The translations under genes were made by a program, and so were the position numbers. From Astrobacterium formosum (GTDB taxonomy: Bacteria; Pseudomonadota; Alphaproteobacteria; Rhizobiales; Xanthobacteraceae): a stretch of 64,000 nt of DNA. The notes under the pieces were generated by a model. That model had not been told where the DNA came from. It ran no database searches and saw only the letters and a list, made by a program, of their open reading frames with translations. Shown here in pieces: positions 18,911-27,678 of the stretch. The stretch is taken from assembly GCA_030848545.1 (NCBI GenBank), contig JAVDCA010000015.1, positions 1 through 64,000 of the forward strand. Direction: 5' to 3'. Position 1 is the stretch's first letter, and the number at the start of each line of letters is the position of its first letter.

Positions 18911-19531
18911 ATGCCGATGGCCGCCCCGTCACCCGCCCGCCCCGCCGCGCCCGCACTGCGCCCCTTGCCCGATCCCGCCAGTGCCCGCGCCCGCCTCGCG
19001 GACATCATCTTCGAACGGTCGTTCGGCCATGGCGAGGTCAAGCTCGCCTCCGGGCGCATCAGCAACTTCTACTTCAACCTCAAGCCGACCATGCTGGACG
19101 CCGAGGGTGCCGCCCTGTTGGCACAGCTCACCTTGGACGCGGTCGCCGGCGAGCGCATCGACTATGTGGGTGGCCTGGAAATGGGTGCGGTGCCCATTGC
19201 GGGCGCCATCGCGCAGCTGAGCTTCATGGCGGGCACGCCCGTCGCCGCCTTCTTCGTGCGCAAGAAGCCCAAGGAGCACGGCGCCAAGCTCACGGTCGAG
19301 GGCCTCGCCAAGGGCGAGACGCTTGCCGGCAAGCGGGCGGTCATCGTCGAGGACGTCACCACGACGGGCGGTTCGGCCATGAGGGCGGTGGAGGTCGTCA
19401 AGGAGGCCGGCGGCGACGTCGCCTTCGTGCTCACCATCGTGGATCGCGAGGAGGGGGCGAGCGAGTTCTTCGCCGGCGAGAAGATCGAATTCCGCGCGCT
19501 CTACCGGGCGTCGGAATTCCTCAAGCGCTGA
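18911..19531 (+). CDS. pyrE: Orotate phosphoribosyltransferase
   Basis: 206 residues. It converts orotate and PRPP to orotidine 5'-phosphate in pyrimidine synthesis. Seen: [17 protein letters not shown] (orotate side), [11 protein letters not shown] with the catalytic flexible-loop Lys residues, and the PRPP-binding motif [13 protein letters not shown]. The ATG at 18911 is preferred; a second ATG is two codons later, and a longer upstream frame lacks family similarity. Its last 11 bases overlap the end of the convergent glycosyltransferase gene. Confidence 0.93.
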   Translation: MPMAAPSPARPAAPALRPLPDPASARARLADIIFERSFGHGEVKLASGRISNFYFNLKPTMLDAEGAALLAQLTLDAVAGERIDYVGGLEMGAVPIAGAIAQLSFMAGTPVAAFFVRKKPKEHGAKLTVEGLAKGETLAGKRAVIVEDVTTTGGSAMRAVEVVKEAGGDVAFVLTIVDREEGASEFFAGEKIEFRALYRASEFLKR

Positions 19532-20600
19532 GCCGGCGGCGACCGATCACGTCGCCATAGAAGGCCTCGATCTCGGCGAACGCCTGTTCGGGCGCGAAGC
19601 GGGAGAGATCGTAGGTGAGCCGTTGGTGGGCCGACGGCACCGCGGCGCGCATGAGGTCGACGAGTGTCACCTCGTCGTCGACCGCTGCCCATTCGACGCG
19701 GGGGTCGGCGATGTATTCGCTCGGTCCGCGGGTGCGGGTGAGGATCAACGGACAGCCGGCCGCCATCGCCTCGATGATGGCGAGACCGAACGGCTCGAAA
19801 CGCGCGGCGCTCACAAAGACGTCGATGGAGCGGTAGATCGCCGCCACGTTGCTCTGCATGCCCATGAGAAAGACGCGGGCATCGCGGTCGCACAGTTCTT
19901 CGATGTCGGAACGTAGCGGCCCGTCGCCGGCGATGACGATGCGCACCGGCTCGGTGCCGAACGGAAATGCGGCCCGAAAGCAGCGGATCAGGCGATCCAT
20001 GCCCTTTTCCGGCACCAGGCGTCCGGCGCTGCCGAACACCGTGATGGATTCGCTCGCATCGAGGGTTTTCCGCATCGCCGCGGTCTCGGCGGGTGACAGG
20101 TCGGCCAGAGCCTGGCTGATCGACTGCGGCAGCCAGTTCGGTACCACCGTGACGGCGCCAGTGAAGCTCGGCGGCAGGGCGTCGCGCTGCCAGGCGGCGA
20201 TGCAGATCATGCCGTCGCAGGTCGCGTAACGGTCCTTCTGGTAGTCGGTGTGCAGCGTGGCGATATGGGGAATGCCCAGGGCCTGCGCCTGCTCGCCGAC
20301 GCAGCCGACGGCACGGTCGAGATGGGTGTGGACGAGATCGGGCCTGAATCCGTCGAGGATGCGCTTGACGGCCGGCTTGAGCAGAAAGGTCGGCAGCCAG
20401 CGCGCGACGGTGAACAGGCGCGGCGCGCCATCTTGGATTGCGGAAGCGAGACGTGCGTACTCGTGGGCGAAATCGGAGCCCTCGCGGATCAGCAGGGCTA
20501 CGTCGTGTCCGGCGCGCGCCTGGCCGATCGCAAGTTCCAGGCAGTAGCGCTCGCTGCCATAAAACCCATCGCTGAGGACCGAATGAAGAATTCTCATCAC
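19521..20600 (-). CDS. Glycosyltransferase family 4 (GT-B fold)
   Basis: 359 residues. The N-terminal Rossmann lobe begins [23 protein letters not shown]. The C-terminal lobe has [16 protein letters not shown] and the EX7E donor-binding motif in [18 protein letters not shown]. Retaining enzymes of this family move a sugar from a nucleotide donor, often in lipopolysaccharide or exopolysaccharide synthesis. Start GTG at 20600, with an ATG as the next codon equally possible. It overlaps pyrE by 11 bases tail to tail. No surface-polysaccharide cluster is adjacent, so the product is unknown. Confidence 0.88.
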   Translation of the reverse strand: MMRILHSVLSDGFYGSERYCLELAIGQARAGHDVALLIREGSDFAHEYARLASAIQDGAPRLFTVARWLPTFLLKPAVKRILDGFRPDLVHTHLDRAVGCVGEQAQALGIPHIATLHTDYQKDRYATCDGMICIAAWQRDALPPSFTGAVTVVPNWLPQSISQALADLSPAETAAMRKTLDASESITVFGSAGRLVPEKGMDRLIRCFRAAFPFGTEPVRIVIAGDGPLRSDIEELCDRDARVFLMGMQSNVAAIYRSIDVFVSAARFEPFGLAIIEAMAAGCPLILTRTRGPSEYIADPRVEWAAVDDEVTLVDLMRAAVPSAHQRLTYDLSRFAPEQAFAEIEAFYGDVIGRRRLSA

Positions 20601-20695
20601 GTCATCGGATCACGACCACGTCATCACACCGTAACGTTTTGCCTGATGCCCTTCAAGCTTGACGATTCGATGACGCATTCAAACGCCGCCGGCGG

Positions 20696-21445
20696 TCACA
20701 CCAGCGATCGGCCGGCATCGCAGACGATCCTCACTCCGGTGGTGACCGGCAGGTGGGCGATGCAAGCGAACACCGTCGCGGCCACGTCCTCCGGCTGAAC
20801 GATGCGCTTGAGCGGGCTCGCCTCGGCGACCTTGACCATGGCGGCGTGGTTGCGGCCGGGCACGAAATCGGTCTCGACGGCGCCGGGCGACACGCAGATC
20901 ACCCGCGTCTGCGGCGCCAATACGCGGGCGAGCGAAATCGACATGGTGTCCAGAGCCGCCTTGGCGGCACCATAGGGTATGCTCGAACCGGCGCCGTTGA
21001 AGCCGGCGATGGACGAGATGTTGACGACGACGCCGTTGCCGCTCGCCTTGAGGAGCGGCGCGAAAGTGCGGATCATGGCGAACGGTCCGCGCACATGGGC
21101 GACCATCATGGCGTCGAAGAAGGTGTCATCGACGGCGTCGAGATTGCGGTGGGCGATCGAGGACGTGTACCCGGCCGAATTGACCAGGATGTCGAGCTTG
21201 CCATGGGTGGCGCCGATCTCTTCGGCGAGGGTGCGCATGGTCGCGGTGTCCTCGAGGACGATGCGGACCGCCTTGTGACCCTTTCCCGGCAGGTCGGCGA
21301 TCAGCGCCGCTGCCCGCTCGCGGCCCTTGTAGTAGCCCACATGGACGGTGGCCCCCGCTTGGGCGAGGACACGCACCGTCGCCCGGCCGATGCCGTTGCT
21401 GCCGCCGGTGACGACCGCGATCTTGCCCGAGAGCTCTGCCTGCAC
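20696..21445 (-). CDS. Short-chain dehydrogenase/reductase (SDR)
   Basis: 249 residues. The Rossmann motif TGGSNGIG near residue 15 binds NAD(P), NSAG is the NNAG-type motif, and the catalytic Ser (NISSIAG) and YxxxK (YGAAK) are present. SPGAVETDFVPG follows, as in classical SDRs. The GTG at 21445 is chosen because AGGAG stands six bases before it; a TTG 15 codons upstream has no such site. The substrate cannot be read from the sequence. Confidence 0.9.
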   Translation of the reverse strand: MQAELSGKIAVVTGGSNGIGRATVRVLAQAGATVHVGYYKGRERAAALIADLPGKGHKAVRIVLEDTATMRTLAEEIGATHGKLDILVNSAGYTSSIAHRNLDAVDDTFFDAMMVAHVRGPFAMIRTFAPLLKASGNGVVVNISSIAGFNGAGSSIPYGAAKAALDTMSISLARVLAPQTRVICVSPGAVETDFVPGRNHAAMVKVAEASPLKRIVQPEDVAATVFACIAHLPVTTGVRIVCDAGRSLV

Positions 21446-21610
21446 GTCGCGCTCCTGCCCGTTGCCCGGCGGCACCCGCCGGGTTTCCAAGGATTAGCGG
21501 GAAATCACCGTCGCCACATCTGCCGCGGCGGGAATGGCGGTATTCCCGGCAATCGCCACCGTGACACGCTGGCGACACAAGGGTATGCGGGTGCTATGAA
21601 TTGCCCCGGA

Positions 21611-22597
21611 TCAGGATTCCGGCCGGCAGATCTCCCCTCTCCCCATGGCGATGATGGTCTTGACGGCCAGAACGGCGATCACCGCGCACAAAAGCCCGTA
21701 GAATGCGACGAACGCCGCCGTCAGGATGGGCGAACCGATCGCCTGGGCATAGACCGCGGTCGCCGTCGTCAGGGCTGCGATGGGAAACGAATAGGCCCAC
21801 CACGACAATGCGAACGGCAGGCGCACGAGCCTGCGCCCCTGCGAGATGACGATCAGGAACAGAACGACGGCGCCGTAGTAGAGCACGCGGGCGAACGGGT
21901 CGAGGGTGCCGCCGGTGAGGCGCAGATAGGACAGGAAGGCGACCGCCGGCGGGGCCACCAGGATCATCAGGGTCGGCAACAGCCGCTCCGGCAGGGGATG
22001 GTGGAAGATCAGCCGGTTGAACACCAGCGTCATCAGCACGATCCAGAACAACAGCCCGACCGCGAAGAAGAACCAGCTGACTTCGATGAAGCCGAGGCCG
22101 ACGCCCGTGAGCGGCACCAATATGTTGCCGACCGCCGGAATGAACCAGGCCGGATTGAGATGCGGCGTCTCGAACGAGCGATGGCCGATCCACGTCGAGA
22201 CGATCACCAGGGTCGCATAGAGGTGCAGACCGCTGCCGGCGAGCCACAGCGGAAGCGCGATGGCGGGCAGCACCGCCAGGACGGTGAGCGACAGCAGGAT
22301 CAGCGAAATGCTCACGGTGGCGAAGAAGCTCAGGCGCACCGGGTGCTGCCATTCTTCCCTTACGGCGTGTGGAAAGCGCACCGCCTTGGCGCCGTAGACG
22401 CCGGCGGTGATTACGAACACCAGCGCCGCCACCGCGGCGAGGGTCAGGCTCGCCCGAGGTCCGGCCTGCAGCCACACCTCGATCCGGTGGGTGGCGATGG
22501 CGAAGCCGGCAAGGCCCATCACGACGGCGAAGAAGCTGATGGGAAAATGTTGAAGGCGAGAGGCGGGGGGAACATCTACCGCTGCGGCATGCGACAT
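21611..22597 (-). CDS. SLAC1/TehA-family anion channel or exporter
   Basis: 328 residues with about ten membrane helices and short loops. The N-terminus RLQHFPISFFAVVMGLAGFAIA is the first-helix signature of the TehA/SLAC1/Mae1 family (tellurite-resistance protein TehA, plant guard-cell anion channel). A Phe-rich segment in the middle (VSWFFFAVGLLFWIVL) also fits. The ATG at 22597 places this helix near the N-terminus. It probably passes small anions such as chloride, nitrate or organic acids; tellurite resistance should not be assumed. Confidence 0.88.
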   Translation of the reverse strand: MSHAAAVDVPPASRLQHFPISFFAVVMGLAGFAIATHRIEVWLQAGPRASLTLAAVAALVFVITAGVYGAKAVRFPHAVREEWQHPVRLSFFATVSISLILLSLTVLAVLPAIALPLWLAGSGLHLYATLVIVSTWIGHRSFETPHLNPAWFIPAVGNILVPLTGVGLGFIEVSWFFFAVGLLFWIVLMTLVFNRLIFHHPLPERLLPTLMILVAPPAVAFLSYLRLTGGTLDPFARVLYYGAVVLFLIVISQGRRLVRLPFALSWWAYSFPIAALTTATAVYAQAIGSPILTAAFVAFYGLLCAVIAVLAVKTIIAMGRGEICRPES

Positions 22598-22677
22598 GGG
22601 GGACCGTCTGGAAGCTGGTGGCGTGAGGAACACTTTTAGTCCGCGCGCCGATATTCGACAATGCGTCGCCGGACGTC

Positions 22678-23529
22678 TCAGCCCTGCGGTTTGCCGGCGC
22701 GCTCCGCCCATTCGCGCGCGGCCGCCTCCATGGTCATGAACACCGCGCCTTCGCGCATCAGCCGGTCGATCAGCTGCTCGAAGGCGAGCATGCGATAGCC
22801 GCGGCCGATCACGTAAGGATGCATGGTGTAGGAGAGCGCGCCCCAGTCGACCGTCTTCTTCATGTAGAGGAATTCGTCGAGCCAGCTGTCCATCACGGCG
22901 CGAGCCGGTTGCAGGCCGGGATGGATGGCGCGCGGCGTGCGCAGATATTCGAAATGCGGCAGATCGTCGAGCGACCAGTCGACCGGCATTTCGATGAGTT
23001 CGGTTTCGGCGCCGAAATGGTAGGGTTCGCCAAGCGCGCAGCGGTCGCCCTGCCGCACCCTGTAGGGCCAGAAATCGCCGCCCATCAGGCTCGAATCGTA
23101 GAGAAAGCCGTGCGTGAGCAGGAGATCGATGGTGTGCGGGGTCAGGTCCCAGGTGGGCGAGCGATAGCCGCGCGCTTTGCGGCCCGACAGGCGTTCGATG
23201 GCGCTGTTGGCGCGCACGAGGTCAGCCTCCTCCTCGTCGCGACTCTGCGCCGCCGGCGGAATGTGCGCCCATGAATGGTGGCCGATCTCGTGGCCGCCGG
23301 CGACGATCGCCTCGCATTCGGCCGGATAGGTCGCGATGGTGAAGCCGGGCACGAACCAGGTCGCACTGATCCGCCGGTCCGCCAAAGCGCCGAGGAGGCG
23401 CCGCGCCCCGATGGCGCCGAACTCGCCGCGCGACAGAGGCATCGGCGTGGTCAGGCCGCGGGCGATGAAGGCCGACATGGTGTCGAAGTCGAATGTCAGG
23501 CAGACGATATGGCGCGACACGGCGGGCAT
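22678..23529 (-). CDS. Polysaccharide deacetylase family protein (NodB fold)
   Basis: 283 residues without a signal peptide. The NodB-type catalytic motifs are visible: TFDFD near residue 12 (metal and base Asp), HEIGHHSWAH near 80 (metal-binding His residues), and RSPTWD near 123. The long C-terminal part (MPVDWSLDD...MHPYVIGRG) resembles cytosolic members such as PuuE-type allantoinases and the Helicobacter PgdA group rather than secreted chitin deacetylases. It therefore probably hydrolyses a C-N bond in a small cytosolic substrate. The neighbours give no further hint. Confidence 0.85.
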   Translation of the reverse strand: MPAVSRHIVCLTFDFDTMSAFIARGLTTPMPLSRGEFGAIGARRLLGALADRRISATWFVPGFTIATYPAECEAIVAGGHEIGHHSWAHIPPAAQSRDEEEADLVRANSAIERLSGRKARGYRSPTWDLTPHTIDLLLTHGFLYDSSLMGGDFWPYRVRQGDRCALGEPYHFGAETELIEMPVDWSLDDLPHFEYLRTPRAIHPGLQPARAVMDSWLDEFLYMKKTVDWGALSYTMHPYVIGRGYRMLAFEQLIDRLMREGAVFMTMEAAAREWAERAGKPQG

Positions 23530-23617
23530 CCGATGAAACGATTCTGGTGGATGCCAGTATAGCAGGTGCCCTGGATCGCTTCGCCTTCGGTTCGCGGGGG
23601 CCGAGGAGTTGCACCCG

Positions 23618-24352
23618 TCAGCGTGTCAGCACGATCTTCTGGTAAAGGCCGCCGAAGCAGGTCTCCTTGCGGACTGCCGCGCGCGCCGGCGGCGGCAACC
23701 ACTGGGCGATCTCGCTCTTCCACAGATCGAGCGCAAAAGGTTCCAGCGCCGCCAGTACCGGGCGGAACAGATAGCGCAACGGATTTGCCCGGTCGGGCAG
23801 CGCATAGTCGACGATGACGATGCGGCCGCCGGGCTTCACCACCCGCCAGGCTTCAGCCAACGTTGCTATGCGCACTTCGCGCGGTTGCTCGTGCAGGAGG
23901 AAGAACAGGAGGACGCGGTCGAAACTCGCGTCGGCGAACCCGAGCGCGGAGGAATCCATCGTGTGCAGCCGCACCCGATCCGAGGCCGGTAATTTGCGCC
24001 TGAGATTGTCGAGTTGGATGGGCAGCACATCGACCACGTCGAGCGTGCCGCCGCGTTCAGGCAGGCGCGTACACAGCCGGTTGGTCAGATCCCCGTAGGC
24101 GCAGGCGACCTGAAGGGTCCGGCCCTTGAGCGTCGCGTCGAATTCAGCCAGGGCCGAGTCGCGCAGGCGGGCGTAATTGCCCCACAGGATGGCATTGGCG
24201 AGCCATTGCCGCTCGAACACCCGCACGGCCTGCGGGTGCACATAGGCCCACCAATAATAGGTATCAAGATACGCGGGAACCGAATGCGCGAGCGGAATCG
24301 CGGCCGCCGGCGATTGCAGCGGCAGGCAGGCATCCTGATTCTTCTGAAGCAT
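23618..24352 (-). CDS. rquA: RquA-type methyltransferase-like protein (rhodoquinone biosynthesis), copy 1
   Basis: 244 residues. RquA converts ubiquinone to rhodoquinone, the low-potential quinone that feeds electrons to fumarate reductase under low oxygen. Seen: the family N-terminus YYWWAY at 32-37 and VHPQAVRVFERQW. The modified SAM-binding motif QVACAYG (81-87) stands in place of the usual acidic-GxGxG, as in known RquA, and VVDVLPIQLDNLRRKL follows. The ATG at 24352 follows a G-rich Shine-Dalgarno. A second family member lies immediately upstream. UbiE or UbiG proper is unlikely, given the motif I change. Confidence 0.75.
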   Translation of the reverse strand: MLQKNQDACLPLQSPAAAIPLAHSVPAYLDTYYWWAYVHPQAVRVFERQWLANAILWGNYARLRDSALAEFDATLKGRTLQVACAYGDLTNRLCTRLPERGGTLDVVDVLPIQLDNLRRKLPASDRVRLHTMDSSALGFADASFDRVLLFFLLHEQPREVRIATLAEAWRVVKPGGRIVIVDYALPDRANPLRYLFRPVLAALEPFALDLWKSEIAQWLPPPARAAVRKETCFGGLYQKIVLTR

Positions 24353-24585
24353 CAATCCCCCACGGTCGAGTGCAGTCCATGTCGGGCGTCCCCCGGCCGG
24401 GCGCGCGACGATTGTCGAATCAATAACACTGGCCGCCGAAGTGCAAGCCGTGGCAACGGGCTGCGGGCTCCGCGTGTGCGCAAATGCAAGATCCGCCGGG
24501 CAAGGCCGGCGGATCAGGTGTTCGACTCCGGTGCGAAGACGCATCGGCTGGCGATGTCGGGCCGGCCGTCACCGGCCAGCGGGGA

Positions 24586-25338
24586 TCACTTGGCAGAGAC
24601 CAGGCGCTGATACATGCCGCCGAAATACGAGGTCTTCTTCCAGGTACGGCCGGCCATCGCCTGCGGCATCACCTCGGTCATTTCATTGTACCAGAGCTTG
24701 ACGGCGAACGGCTCGAGGAAGCGCAGGAACGGCAGCAGCAGATAGCGCAGCGGATGCCACTTCGACGACTGCCCGTAGTCGACCATCAGGATCTTGCCGC
24801 CGGGCTTGAGCACGCGCAGCGCCTCGCGCAGCGAATTGTCGCGTACGCCGTCGGGCTGCTCGTGCATTAGGAAGAACAGCACGACGCGATCGAAGCTGTT
24901 GTCGGCGTATTCGAGGTGCTCGGAGTCCATCTCCTGCATGCGCACCGGAGCGCCAGGCCATAGCTTCGAGCGCAGGTTCTCCAGCTGCACCGGCAGGATG
25001 TCGATGACGTCGAGAGTGCCGCCGCTCTTCTGGATGCGCTGCGCCATGTCGGTGCTCAGGCTGCCGTAGCAGGCCGAAACCTGCAGGGTCTTGCCAGGCA
25101 GGTGGTCGCCGAGCGCCTCGAGCGCCGCCGCATCGAGCTTCTTGTAGTTGCCGAGCAGCACCAGATTGATCAGCCACTGACGCTCCCAGAAGCGCACCGC
25201 GAGCGGATGCACGTAAGCCCACCAGTAGTATTTGTTGAGATAGTGCGGCACGGGAAAGCGGCCAGGACGAGGAGGCCGTGCCGCAGGCGCATAAGTTGTC
25301 GCCGCGACCTCACTTTGGTCGCGAAAAGAAAGGCTCAT
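24586..25338 (-). CDS. rquA: RquA-type methyltransferase-like protein, copy 2
   Basis: 250 residues, close to copy 1 over its whole length: YYWWAY at 37-42, the altered motif QVSACYG at 86-92, VIDILPVQLENLRSKLW, DNSFDRVVLFFLMHEQP and KPGGKILMVDYG. It differs in the first 25 residues and at many surface positions, so the duplication is not recent. It starts at the ATG at 25338. The 233-base gap between the copies holds no gene that I can see, so each may have its own promoter. Which copy makes rhodoquinone, or whether both are needed, cannot be told from sequence. Confidence 0.72.
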   Translation of the reverse strand: MSLSFRDQSEVAATTYAPAARPPRPGRFPVPHYLNKYYWWAYVHPLAVRFWERQWLINLVLLGNYKKLDAAALEALGDHLPGKTLQVSACYGSLSTDMAQRIQKSGGTLDVIDILPVQLENLRSKLWPGAPVRMQEMDSEHLEYADNSFDRVVLFFLMHEQPDGVRDNSLREALRVLKPGGKILMVDYGQSSKWHPLRYLLLPFLRFLEPFAVKLWYNEMTEVMPQAMAGRTWKKTSYFGGMYQRLVSAK

Positions 25339-25684
25339 CGTCCGAATCCTGTTTTTGTTGATGAAGGCGCCGTGCCCTGACTCGTGTTCTCCTGGCAGGC
25401 GGGGTGTGCGGAGCACCGCGCAATGGACGGGCGCAAACTGGCACCCGACATGCATCGGCGCTTTGATCCGTCTCAAATGCACCCACCGGGTGAGTGTGGT
25501 CGATCATACGTATCGAGGATAGTCGTGAACGGCACTGCGTTGCCGTTCAGACGTGGCGACAAACGCGAAAGGACGACGAACTGCCGTGACGGCAATGCGT
25601 GCATGGGAGCCATGCGGATGCGCGCGGCCACTGCTCGCACGTGCCCGCGCTCCGGAGCGCCGAGACGGAATACTCGGGCGGTTG
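25339..25684. other. Gene-free stretch upstream of rquA copy 2
   Basis: No convincing gene on either strand. The stretch holds a 17-base near-palindrome at 25480-25496 (CACCCACCGGGTGAGTG, two mismatched pairs and a free centre) about 145 bases upstream of rquA copy 2, a possible regulator site. The rest is of mixed composition with nothing I recognise. Confidence 0.35.
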
Positions 25685-25972
25685 TCAGGAAGGCTGTGTC
25701 GATGATGGCGGAGGAGATGACGGCGAAGGAGATGACGATGGACGCGGTCGCGACGCCGCACTGCGCACATGGGCGGCGAGCGCCGCGATCGTGTGCGGGT
25801 CGTCACCGACATGCTCGGCCCACAGCGCTTCCGCTCTGTCGGCATTGGCCCAGTAGGAAATGTCACGCCATTTGTTGAGACCGAGAGAACCGTCGAGACG
25901 CGGCGTCGCCGTCAGTCTCAGACCGAGACTGTCGAGTTCTTTGACGAGCCAAGCGATATCGACGTCAGGCAT
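25685..25972 (-). CDS. Hypothetical protein, 95 residues
   Basis: Starts at the ATG at 25972, with GAGGG five bases upstream. The first 70 residues look like a real folded protein: MPDVDIAWLVKELDSLGLRL, then LDGSLGLNKWRDISYWANADRAEALWAEHVGDDPHTI, with amphipathic helices and conserved-looking Trp positions. The last 25 residues are a Ser/Pro/Arg run (from AASRPRPSS on) typical of out-of-frame GC-rich DNA, so the native end may have been lost to a frameshift. The family is not recognised. It sits in a compositionally odd region. Confidence 0.5.
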   Translation of the reverse strand: MPDVDIAWLVKELDSLGLRLTATPRLDGSLGLNKWRDISYWANADRAEALWAEHVGDDPHTIAALAAHVRSAASRPRPSSSPSPSSPPPSSTQPS

Positions 25973-27077
25973 GCAGCCCTCGAACTCCGGCGAGCGATTT
26001 CCCCGTATATGGATCGCACCTTTGCATTGCTTCAAACATCGCCAGCATGACGGAGTCAAATCGCACTGTGGATCACATATGTGCGAGTTCCCGATTAACG
26101 GTACTTTTTGATGGCGCGGTTTGTCTGCATGCCGACAGAGTGCATTGCGTTTGGAGCCCACGGCAGAGTTCCCCGCAGAATTCCGCAATGAACAATAAAA
26201 AAGGATGATGGGATGAGTGGGTCAGCCGTAACGACCAACGCTGGTGACGAGTCCACATGACGCTATACGGCAGTTGCCGTTACGACACCTATTACGGATG
26301 GGTAAGTTCACGTGTCATCGGGCGCGCGTCGGTCGCGAAGATATGGACCGAAGCCGGCGAGGCTGCGTGCGAAATCATTCGCGCATCAAGGCGACACGGC
26401 TGATCCTCGCTCCAATCACGGCGGAGCATGCGGCAGATCTCCATCGTGTCTATGCCGACCCGCGGGCCATGCGCTTCTTTTGCGCAGACGAATGGCGGCC
26501 GGGCGCGCCGCGTTGCGAACGCCTGACCATCGAGGCACGGAGCTGGTGCCGGTGCTACCGGTCGAGAACGTGCGCGCCGGCGCCGAGTTCGATCGGTGAC
26601 GAACTCGACCTCGGCATCGCCTTCATTGGTGGCGAGTCGCCCGTTTATAGCGCCGCTTGGCTCGGTGCGCGGTTGTTTGCCGGCGCACAACATCCATTTC
26701 GTCACGTGCGGCGGGCGGCTGTGCGGCTGCCCGTCTTTTCGGTCCGCGTGCGCACCGAGCCGGGGTCGACCAACTCTGCGGGCTCTAACGTTTGCGTGGT
26801 GTGGTGAGCGAGGACGGCATCGTGGGGAGAACAGGGGTGACATCGAAAGCCGGAATGGCGTGAAGGCTCGCCCCGGATGCGCCGTCCGATTCATGGTCCG
26901 GCTCGTCGATAAGGCGACTTTGGAAGTTTGGCGACTGCCTCTCATCTAGGCAAACGGTGTCCTTTGGTGGGGGATGGGCCCTATTGACGCTTTCGGGGGG
27001 GCTCCTTATGGTCCGCCGCCCATCGCGCCCGAGGTTGCGCAGCTGGCGTTTTCGAATCCCGATTCCGGACCGGTTCC
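25973..27077. other. Gene-poor, compositionally odd stretch
   Basis: About 1.1 kb without a convincing intact gene. Parts are less GC-rich than the rest of the window (around 26040-26300), and open frames on both strands lack codon bias. The only recognisable piece is a GNAT-like fragment at 26385-26480. No IS ends, tRNA or attachment repeats were found by eye. It reads like decayed accessory DNA. Confidence 0.4.
26385..26480 (+). pseudogene. Remnant of a GNAT acetyltransferase (N-terminal segment)
   Basis: The translated segment IKATRLILAPITAEHAADLH and the following RVYADPRAMRFF match the first strand and helix of RimJ/GNAT acetyltransferases (pattern xxTxRLxLRPxxxxDA...DPxxMRF). The acetyl-CoA-binding motif and the rest of the fold do not follow in any frame that I can find; the frame runs into Cys/Arg-rich, random-looking sequence. 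Best read as a broken gene; chance similarity is possible. Confidence 0.3.
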
Positions 27078-27536
27078 ATGCCGCTTTCCGATCTTGTTGC
27101 GCCGCAAGCGGTCATGCCGGCGCTGAAAGTCAATGGCAAGAAGCAGGCACTGCTGGAGCTCGCCGCCCGGGCGGCGGAGCTGACGGGTCTCGAGGAACGC
27201 GACATTCTCGACGTACTGCAGCAACGCGAAAAGCTCGGCTCCACCGGCATCGGCAACGGCATCGCGATCCCGCACGGCAAGCTCGCCAAGCTCGAACGCA
27301 TGTTCGGCCTGTTCGCCCGGCTCGACCGTGCCATCGACTTCGAGGCACTCGACGGGCAGCCGGTCGATCTGGTTTTTCTCCTGTTGGCGCCGGAATCGGC
27401 AGGGGCCGACCACCTCAAGGCGCTGGCGCGGGTGGCCCGCCTGCTGCGCACGGCCGATACCGCGACGATGTTGCGCGATTCACGTGACGCCGAAGCCATC
27501 TACGCGGTTCTGACCATGCCGGTGCCGGGCACCTGA
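27078..27536 (+). CDS. ptsN: PTS IIA-like nitrogen-regulatory protein PtsN (EIIA-Ntr)
   Basis: 152 residues, the usual length. His66 in GIAIPHGKL is the phosphoryl-accepting residue of the nitrogen-related phosphotransferase relay (PtsP-PtsO-PtsN), which adjusts potassium uptake and nitrogen or carbon metabolism. LVFLLLAPESAGADHLKALA is the second family signature. The commonly adjacent hpf (ribosome hibernation) gene is not directly upstream; instead the odd 25.3-27.0 kb patch lies there, so this neighbourhood may have been rearranged. Confidence 0.92.
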   Translation: MPLSDLVAPQAVMPALKVNGKKQALLELAARAAELTGLEERDILDVLQQREKLGSTGIGNGIAIPHGKLAKLERMFGLFARLDRAIDFEALDGQPVDLVFLLLAPESAGADHLKALARVARLLRTADTATMLRDSRDAEAIYAVLTMPVPGT

Positions 27537-27604
27537 GTGCCGCGCGCCCGAGTGCGGGCACCTGAACGCGCCGGATGCGACCAAAAGCCTCAAACAACTC
27601 TTAA

Positions 27605-27619
27605 CTTACCGTAGGTAAG
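27605..27619. promoter_or_regulatory. Perfect 15-base palindrome upstream of the DUF2336 gene
   Basis: CTTACC-GTA-GGTAAG, six paired bases on each side of a three-base centre, 59 bases before the ATG at 27679. A TTAAC sequence (CtrA half-site-like) overlaps its left edge. Position and symmetry suggest a regulator site; the regulator is unknown. Confidence 0.45.
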
Positions 27620-27678
27620 ATGACGCTACTGTCGCGTGTGGCAGGCCGTCTTTCACTGCCCGGATCGATGAACTCATC

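Noticed and set aside
23618-25338. UbiE or UbiG ubiquinone methyltransferases
   Set aside because: The SAM-binding motif I lacks the acidic-GxGxG pattern, and the YYWWAY N-terminus is characteristic of RquA.
26244-26807. Intact acetyltransferase gene
   Set aside because: Only about 30 residues match a GNAT N-terminus; the remainder shows no acetyl-CoA motif and looks like non-coding DNA.
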